A stretch of 5,599 nt of DNA, from NCBI GenBank assembly GCA_021776885.1, contig JAJFFA010000875.1:1-5599 (forward strand), written 5' to 3'. The notes beneath the pieces are model-generated. The model worked only from the letters and a program-made list of their open reading frames with translations, had not been told where the DNA came from and ran no database searches. The translations under genes and the position numbers were made by a program. Origin of the DNA: Planctomycetota bacterium. GTDB taxonomy: Bacteria; Planctomycetota; UBA1135; GCA-002686595. This document shows, piece after piece, positions 1 through 4,014 of this stretch (the first letter of the stretch is position 1; the number at the start of each line of letters is the position of its first letter).

Positions 1-731
1 TCTTCCTTCTCGGTGATCGCCGCCTTCCACTCCTCGAGCTCGGTGACGTACTCCTTGTGGTCCTCGCGGTACTTGGCGCCGCTCTGGATCTCGCCGACGA
101 GCTTGTCCACCTGCTCGAGGCGCTCGAAGATGTCGAGCGAGCGCGACCCCGGAGCCACGCCGATCACGGCGCCGACCGCGGCATCCTCGATCAGGACCGC
201 ATGGGAGCGGTCCAGGCCGGGGGCCATGCGCGACACGGCGGAGATGCCGCCGATCTTGGCCCGCGGCCCGGCCTGCAGCCGGGCGGCCACGACGCCAGCG
301 CGCAGGGCGTCCTCGCGCAGGTGCAGGACGGCGTAGGGGTCGAGGGCATCGACCGTGCGCGAGGCCGCGCTGGTCCCGTCGTCCCCGATCGCGTCGCCCA
401 CCAGGCCCAGGGTCGACCAGGCGTCGACGAAGCCGGCGCAGACGACGGCCCCGGAGAGCTCGCGCGCCCCCTCGGGCTTCTCGAGGTCCGTGCCGACGGC
501 GACGATCACGCCCTCTTCGACCAGGACCTGAGCGTTCTCGAGCACCTCGCCCGGGCTCAGGATGACGCGCTCACCGCGCAAGAAGAGCGCAGGGGCCCCG
601 TCGTGAGCGCTGGGGGTGGCGGAGGTCGGGTTCGAAGCGAACGCCGTCGAGCTCGCCAGGGCGAGGGTCGTCGCCCCGAGGGCGAGTGCCGCGCGGGGGC
701 GAGCGGCGATCCGAGCCGCGATGGATTGCAT
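1..731 (-). CDS. Secreted amidohydrolase-like protein lacking the HxH metal motif (partial, C-terminus beyond left edge)
   Basis: About 243 N-terminal codons are visible; the frame has no stop and leaves the window. Residues 1-32 form a signal peptide: Arg residues at 7, 11 and 13, a hydrophobic Ala/Leu core, and a likely cleavage after STAFA (28-32), so the protein is probably exported. After a low-complexity linker (33-48), residues 49-110 match the N-terminal beta-sandwich and first barrel strand of the amidohydrolase superfamily: LRGERVI, ENAQVLVEEGVIVAVG, then AGFVDAWSTLGL at 99-110. In active members that last motif is PGxIDxHxHLGL; here the two metal-binding His are Trp105 and Thr107. 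The last visible residues are charged and helical (DHKEYVTELEEWKAAI), like the helical insertion of TolB-associated amidohydrolases. The start ATG has a good RBS (739-744). Family assignment is by motif reading. Downstream metal ligands cannot be checked, so whether it is a catalytically dead paralogue or a variant enzyme is open. Confidence 0.8.
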   Translation of the reverse strand, partial: MQSIAARIAARPRAALALGATTLALASSTAFASNPTSATPSAHDGAPALFLRGERVILSPGEVLENAQVLVEEGVIVAVGTDLEKPEGARELSGAVVCAGFVDAWSTLGLVGDAIGDDGTSAASRTVDALDPYAVLHLREDALRAGVVAARLQAGPRAKIGGISAVSRMAPGLDRSHAVLIEDAAVGAVIGVAPGSRSLDIFERLEQVDKLVGEIQSGAKYREDHKEYVTELEEWKAAITEKE

Positions 732-738
732 GGCCCTA

Positions 739-744
739 TCCTTT
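739..744 (-). promoter_or_regulatory. Ribosome binding site of the amidohydrolase-like gene
   Basis: On the minus strand this reads AAAGGA, seven bases before the ATG at 731. It matches the anti-Shine-Dalgarno sequence and fixes the start that yields an intact signal peptide. It is the clearest RBS in the window. Confidence 0.65.
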
Positions 745-850
745 AATTGAGTCGTGCGAGGGGGATTCGATCCCGGATCACGACGCAAGAGACGGGGGAT
801 GCTCCACGGGCACGCCCTCCCTCCGCGCCGGGGGTGGTTGTCCGATCTTG

Positions 851-874
851 GCGCGGACGCTGGCCGGTCCGCGC
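851..874. repeat. Perfect 8-bp inverted repeat
   Basis: GCGCGGAC (851-858) and GTCCGCGC (867-874) are exact reverse complements around the 8-base loop GCTGGCCG. No T-tract follows on either strand, so it is not an intrinsic terminator. It could be an operator or a structured 5' leader of the leftward gene. In DNA this GC-rich, a chance origin is also possible. Confidence 0.4.
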
Positions 875-884
875 GCGCCATGCT

Positions 885-1048
885 AGGGCAATCGCTTTCG
901 ATCGGGGGGACGAAGCTCAATCCTTACCTCTTGGCGTACAGTCGCTTAAGGTGCAGTTAAAGCACCAGGTCGTGAGTAGGAGGCGGGGTTAGCCACCCAG
1001 TAACAACGGCCACCCCATCCGCCCGGGCGCCCGAAATCTCGGGCTTTT
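885..1048 (+). ncRNA. Possible small RNA or terminated leader (5' end approximate)
   Basis: A plus-strand transcript beginning somewhere in 885-960 would fold into consecutive hairpins (GGTGC/GCACC near 950-966; GGGGT/ACCCC at 985-1016 with inner GCC/GGC and an outer GGC/GCC at 982-984 and 1021-1023) and end at the intrinsic terminator 1029-1048. There is no protein gene upstream on this strand for the terminator to serve. That favours either an independent small RNA or an attenuator in the leader of the gene at 1089. I compared it by eye with motifs I know (tmRNA, SRP RNA, 6S, FMN, TPP, cobalamin, GEMM) and none fits. The 5' end is a guess. Confidence 0.25.
1029..1048 (+). terminator. Intrinsic (rho-independent) terminator
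   Basis: GCCCGA (1029-1034) pairs perfectly with TCGGGC (1039-1044) around the loop AATC, followed by TTTT at 1045-1048. The T-run gives plus-strand polarity; read the other way the stem is followed by GC-rich sequence. It ends 40 bases before the first start codon of the next gene, so it would terminate transcription arriving from 732-1028. The T-tract is short. Confidence 0.6.
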
Positions 1049-1088
1049 CCCGTTCGCCTGGCCGATCGTTCGGGCTCTCACGGCACGC

Positions 1089-1574
1089 ATGCAGGCGCGC
1101 AAAGCCGTACACCCTCTCCTCATGGAGCCGTCCTATTGGCGTAACCGCCTGCAGGAGCTGGATTTAACTCGTCACAGCACGCTCTTCATGCCGCGCCACG
1201 ATCTCTCGGGCAGTGGGAAGAACGTGGTCGAGTTCCAGACCCGCTCCTACGACGGCACCCGGCTCTGGGGCCTCTTCGCGCGACCCGTCTGGACGCCGGG
1301 TCCCCACGCCGCACGCATCCGCACCGTGGGACCCTCGGAGCGGCCCGAGGTCGACCCGAGCGTGGTTTGCTCCGGCACCGCCGAGTTCGTCTTCCAGGAG
1401 CCCGCTGGCCGGCGCCTCGAGGACCGCGTGCTCGACGCCCTGCGCATTTGCAAGGTCGCCGTGGTGGCCGAAGACGTCGACCCGACCCAGGTCAGCTTCG
1501 CCTGTCCCACCGACGAGAAGGAACCCGACGAGTTCCTGATCGCCCAGCAACTGTTCGACGGGAAGTTCTGCTGA
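1089..1574 (+). CDS. Hypothetical protein, 161 aa
   Basis: I do not recognise the family. The frame has strong G/C-ending codon bias and balanced amino-acid content, unlike the Arg/Pro-rich overlapping frames, so it is likely real. ATG at 1089 and an in-frame ATG at 1122 (residue 12) are both possible starts; neither has a Shine-Dalgarno site. No signal peptide or membrane segment is evident. Visible landmarks are an aromatic/basic N-terminal stretch (PSYWRNRLQELDL, 14-26), VEFQTRSYDGTRLWGLFARP (47-66), a probable helix RRLEDRVLDALRICKVAVVA (108-127), an acidic tail region DEKEPDEF (142-149) and a C-terminal Cys161. The SYDGTRLWGLF segment resembles the strand-turn near the N-terminus of acetyl-xylan-esterase-like alpha/beta hydrolases, but the protein is far too short for such an enzyme and no nucleophile motif follows, so I assign no function. 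yjbQ follows after 48 bases on the same strand, so co-transcription is likely. Confidence 0.75.
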   Translation: MQARKAVHPLLMEPSYWRNRLQELDLTRHSTLFMPRHDLSGSGKNVVEFQTRSYDGTRLWGLFARPVWTPGPHAARIRTVGPSERPEVDPSVVCSGTAEFVFQEPAGRRLEDRVLDALRICKVAVVAEDVDPTQVSFACPTDEKEPDEFLIAQQLFDGKFC

Positions 1575-1622
1575 GGAGGCAGGACTTCCTCTCGTTCAAG
1601 CAGCACACCGCCCCGGCCTGCC

Positions 1623-2051
1623 GTGCAGGTGTTCCAGGAAGAACTGACCGTCGAGACCGCTGGTCGCGGCCTGATCGACGTGACCGCCGAGGTGGCACGC
1701 TGCGTCGCGGCGGCGCGCATCAAGGCGGGCCTGTGCGTCGTCTTCTGCCGCCACACGTCGGCCAGCCTGGTGATCCAGGAGAACGCGGACCCCAGCGTCC
1801 AGCGCGACCTCCTGGCCTGGCTCGAGCGGCTCGCCCCGGACGGCCGCGGCGACCCCCCCTACAGCCACACGGCCGAAGGCCCCGACGACATGCCCGCTCA
1901 CCTGCGCAGCGCCGTCACGCGCACGTCCGAGACGATTCCGATCGTGGGCGGCCAGCTGGCCCTGGGAACCTGGCAGGGCCTGTACCTCGCCGAGCACCGC
2001 ACCCACCCGCAGCGCCGGCAGCTCCTGGTGCACGTCAGCGGCAGCGGCTGA
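1623..2051 (+). CDS. yjbQ: YjbQ/UPF0047 family protein (secondary thiamine-phosphate synthase-like)
   Basis: The 142-residue product has the full length and hallmark motifs of the YjbQ family (UPF0047; also named secondary thiamine-phosphate synthase enzyme for a weak activity in some members). These are HTSASLVIQENAD at 44-56, a Tyr-x-His then EGPDDMPAHLRSA at 80-97, and LALGTWQGLYLAEHR at 112-126. The conserved His44, Glu53, His82, Asp88/Asp89, His93, Glu124 and His125 cluster in the homologues around a putative ligand or metal pocket. The true cellular role is not settled. The start is GTG at 1623: homologues begin at about this point (the QVFQEELTVET strand) and upstream in-frame sequence contains no better start. 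There is no Shine-Dalgarno within range; an AGGAGG at 1574-1579 is 43 bases away. It converges on deoC, with only 29 bases between the stops and no clear terminator. Confidence 0.92.
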   Translation: MQVFQEELTVETAGRGLIDVTAEVARCVAAARIKAGLCVVFCRHTSASLVIQENADPSVQRDLLAWLERLAPDGRGDPPYSHTAEGPDDMPAHLRSAVTRTSETIPIVGGQLALGTWQGLYLAEHRTHPQRRQLLVHVSGSG

Positions 2052-2080
2052 CGGACTACAGCCGAGCTGGCCCGAACAGG

Positions 2081-2992
2081 TTAGTAGGACGACCCGCTCG
2101 TCTCGCCGCGCACGATCGCGATCCCCGCCGACGCGCCGATGCGCGTCGCTCCGGCCTCGATCATGGCCTCGGCGCTGTCGCGGTCGCGTACGCCGCCCGC
2201 CGCCTTGACGCCGACGGAGGGACCGACGACCGAGCGCATCAAGCGCACGTCCTCGATCGTCGCGCCGCCCTTGGAGAAGCCGGTCGAGGTCTTCACGAAG
2301 TCGGCGCCAGCGCGCACCGCGAGCTCACAGGCGCGGCGGATCTCGCTGGGCTCGAGCAGGGCCGTCTCGAAGATCACCTTCACCCGCGCTCCCCCGCGGT
2401 GCGCCGCAGCGACCACGCCGGCGATGTCGCGCTGCACGTAGGCGTCGTCGCCCGACTTCAAGGAGCCGATCGGGATCACCATGTCGACCTCGCAGGCGCC
2501 GTCCTCGACGACACGGCTGGTCTCGTAGGCCTTCGCCTCCGAGGGCATCGCGCCCAGGGGAAAGCCCACCACGGCGCAGCAAAGGACGCCCGAACCCGAC
2601 AGGATCTCGGCGCAGCGCGCGGCCCACTGGCCGTTGACGCAGACCGAGGCGAAGCGATGCTCGATGGCCTCGGCGCAGAGGGTATCGATCTCCGCGACGG
2701 TCGCCTCGGGCTTGAGCAGGGTGTGGTCGAGGTAGCTGGCCAGGTCGCCCACACGCAGCGGATCGGGGCAGCACACGCCCAGGCGACAGGCCCCCGCGCT
2801 GACCAGGCCCTGCATGTGAGCGGCGGCGAGCACGCCGCCCCCCGCCCCCGAGCCCCAGTAGGGCCCCGCGTCGTGGGCACCCGCTGCCTCTGCGCGCCTC
2901 AAGGCAGCCGCGTCGAGGCGTCCAGCGAGGATCGCTTCGCCGACCTCGGCCAGGAGGTTCTCCAGGGTCAGCGCATCGGGAAGGGCCTTCAT
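2081..2992 (-). CDS. deoC: Deoxyribose-phosphate aldolase (DERA) with about 80-residue N-terminal extension
   Basis: This class I aldolase cleaves 2-deoxyribose 5-phosphate to acetaldehyde and glyceraldehyde 3-phosphate by a Schiff-base mechanism. The catalytic domain spans about residues 84-295: SYLDHTLLKPEAT (86-98), VCVNGQWA (117-124), EVDMVIPIG with Asp170 (equivalent to E. coli Asp102), VKVIFETALL with Schiff-base Lys205 (Lys167), DFVKTSTGFS with Lys234 (Lys201), GVKAAGGVR (261-269) and IGASAG (285-290). All key residues are intact, so it should be active. At 303 residues it is longer than the usual 220-260: residues 1-83 are additional, starting with a predicted amphipathic helix (LTLENLLAEVGEAILAG, 8-24), then a Gly/Ala-rich linker and a Cys-containing stretch (ACRLGVCCPD, 68-77). 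The ATG overlaps the stop of the upstream isomerase gene as ATGA, which supports this long start and implies translational coupling. The extension may be a microcompartment targeting peptide (inference). Confidence 0.95.
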   Translation of the reverse strand: MKALPDALTLENLLAEVGEAILAGRLDAAALRRAEAAGAHDAGPYWGSGAGGGVLAAAHMQGLVSAGACRLGVCCPDPLRVGDLASYLDHTLLKPEATVAEIDTLCAEAIEHRFASVCVNGQWAARCAEILSGSGVLCCAVVGFPLGAMPSEAKAYETSRVVEDGACEVDMVIPIGSLKSGDDAYVQRDIAGVVAAAHRGGARVKVIFETALLEPSEIRRACELAVRAGADFVKTSTGFSKGGATIEDVRLMRSVVGPSVGVKAAGGVRDRDSAEAMIEAGATRIGASAGIAIVRGETSGSSY

Positions 2993-3723
2993 CGCGTCTC
3001 GACCTCGCGGGTGTGTCGGCGCTCGAGAGCGCGGATCTTGTCCACGCGTCGCGCGTGGCGTCCCGCACCAGCGCCGGTCGTCAGGAAAGCATTCAGCACC
3101 CCCGCCGCGGGGCCCGGCTCGAGGAAGCCGGCGCCAAGGCAGAGGACGTTCGCGTGGTTGTGCTCGCGGGCGTTGCGCGCGCTCGCCTCGTTCCAGCAGG
3201 TCGCGGCCAGGATCCCGGGGACCTTGCCGGCCGTCATCGCGGAGCCGATCCCCGCGCCGTCCACGCAGACGCCCAGGTCGGCGGCGCCACGGGCCACCTC
3301 CTCCGCGACCGCCTGGGCGAAGTCGGGGTAGTCGACCGAGCCCGTGTCATGGGTCCCGAGATCCTTGGCGCGGTGACCCAGGTCGGTCAGGACGCCACAC
3401 AGGGCCTGCTTCAGCTCGAAGCCCCCGTGGTCCGCCCCGATCGCAATGACCAGGGAGGCGCCGCCCAGCGACGCATGCAGCGCCCCGGGCGTGGCACTGA
3501 CGACGATGCGAACACCGCGCCGGCGCGCCTCGTCGGCCGCCAGGGGGGTGACCCGGGCGTCGGGCCGAATGCACAGCGTATCGCCCCGCGCGTAGCCCTC
3601 GAGGCAGGTCGCGGTGACGAGGTCGGCGGAGGCATCGCCCGCCGTGCCGCCCAGGGCACGGGCGGCGGCGCGCGCGGCCACTTTGCGCACGTCGATGCGC
3701 TCGTTCTGGCTTCCCTTGCCCAT
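2989..3723 (-). CDS. rpiB: RpiB/LacAB-family sugar-phosphate isomerase with about 90-residue N-terminal extension
   Basis: RpiB interconverts ribose 5-phosphate and ribulose 5-phosphate; relatives isomerise other aldose phosphates. The domain starts near residue 91: LVIAIGADHGGFELK (91-105), DLGTHDTGSVDYPDFA (121-136), VDGAGIGSAM (154-163), KVPGILAA (167-174), SARNAREHNHANVLCLGAGF (181-200) and GRHARRVDKI (221-230). Classical RpiB has ICGTGIG, where Cys is the catalytic base; here Asp155 occupies that place, so the base or substrate may differ. Length is 244 residues versus about 150 for typical RpiB. Residues 1-90 are extra: an amphipathic helix candidate (RIDVRKVAARAAARAL, 9-24), then a segment with RPDARVTPLAADEARRRGV (53-71). 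An xTPxAxDxAxxxGVxI-like segment is, as I recall, also seen in microcompartment-associated proteins such as EutQ. An in-frame TAA 15 bases upstream confirms the start; no Shine-Dalgarno is visible. It is the first gene of the operon with deoC. Confidence 0.93.
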   Translation of the reverse strand: MGKGSQNERIDVRKVAARAAARALGGTAGDASADLVTATCLEGYARGDTLCIRPDARVTPLAADEARRRGVRIVVSATPGALHASLGGASLVIAIGADHGGFELKQALCGVLTDLGHRAKDLGTHDTGSVDYPDFAQAVAEEVARGAADLGVCVDGAGIGSAMTAGKVPGILAATCWNEASARNAREHNHANVLCLGAGFLEPGPAAGVLNAFLTTGAGAGRHARRVDKIRALERRHTREVETR

Positions 3724-3938
3724 GTGCGCGACAGGTTAACGCTGGCGTCGACGGCGGCGCACACGAATGTCGGACCGCGCTCCCGGGGTCCAGAGATAGG
3801 AAGCCGCAGCCGTGCCGAGAAACGTCGTTCCCTCGATCGGGAGATTCGGCCGCGATCACGCTGTATGCCCACTACTCCTGGTAGACAGGACTCGACAGCA
3901 CCCTCTCCATTGTGTGGAGTGCGCACAGAGGCGCGACT

Positions 3939-3959
3939 CCGCCGGGAACGGCCCGGCGG
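3939..3959 (+). promoter_or_regulatory. 8-bp GC hairpin in the GTPase 5' leader
   Basis: CCGCCGGG (3939-3946) pairs perfectly with CCCGGCGG (3952-3959) around AACGG. It lies 55 bases before the GTPase ATG and has no T-tract after it, so it is not a terminator. It would form in the leader mRNA if transcription starts upstream of 3939, or might be a protein-binding palindrome. Its role is unknown. Confidence 0.35.
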
Positions 3960-4000
3960 TCGCCACCGACGCCTCTATCCGCGGGGAACAGGCAGCCCCC

Positions 4001-4005
4001 AGGGA
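4001..4005 (+). promoter_or_regulatory. Ribosome binding site of the GTPase gene
   Basis: AGGGA sits nine bases before the ATG at 4015. It supports that codon as the start rather than the longer open frame extending upstream, whose translation before 4015 is Arg/Pro-rich and antisense to rpiB. Confidence 0.5.
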
Positions 4006-4014
4006 CCCATCGCC

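Larger units (their letters stand above)
732..1088. other. Divergent non-coding region
   Basis: This 357-bp gap separates the leftward amidohydrolase-like gene from the rightward gene at 1089. Open frames across it read as Arg/Pro/Gly-rich nonsense and I accept none. It holds several inverted repeats: GGGAT/ATCCC at 762-774 with a 3-base loop; a perfect 8-bp stem at 851-858 with 867-874; GGTGC/GCACC around 950-966; a GGGGT/ACCCC hairpin at 985-1016 with an inner GCC/GGC pairing; and an intrinsic terminator at 1029-1048. Promoters for both directions should lie here. I see no convincing -35/-10 pair; the AT-richer stretch 910-965 is the best place to look. Confidence 0.6.
3724..4014. other. 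Divergent promoter region between rpiB-deoC and the GTPase gene
   Basis: This 291-bp stretch separates two divergently transcribed genes and should contain promoters for both. A weak minus-strand candidate is TTTCTC, 18 bases, TATCTC near 3800-3830. On the plus strand TGTATG near 3860 is only faintly -10-like. Inverted repeats are CTCCA/TGGAG at 3905-3919 with loop TTGTG, the adjoining palindrome GTGCGCAC (3919-3926), and the long stem at 3939-3959. No coding frame here is credible. Confidence 0.5.

Noticed and set aside
57..746. Long plus-strand open frame opposite the amidohydrolase-like gene
   Set aside because: Its translation is Gly/Arg/Ala/Asp-rich without family motifs, while the opposite strand gives a signal peptide and amidohydrolase motifs.
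1164..1550. Minus-strand frame opposite the 161-residue gene
   Set aside because: The plus frame has better amino-acid balance and G/C-ending codon bias, lies in the same orientation as yjbQ and sits just downstream of a terminator-bearing leader. The minus frame shows no motif.
2052..2080. Bidirectional terminator between yjbQ and deoC
   Set aside because: The 29-base spacer has no stem followed by a T-run in either direction.
1367..3331. 654-codon plus-strand open frame
   Set aside because: It crosses the unknown gene, yjbQ and the antisense of deoC and rpiB. The product is Arg/Pro-rich nonsense, typical of GC-rich shadow frames.
3013..4014. N-terminal extension of the GTPase frame to 3013
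   Set aside because: The part before 4015 is antisense to rpiB and compositionally non-coding. ATG 4015 has AGGGA upstream and begins credible protein sequence.
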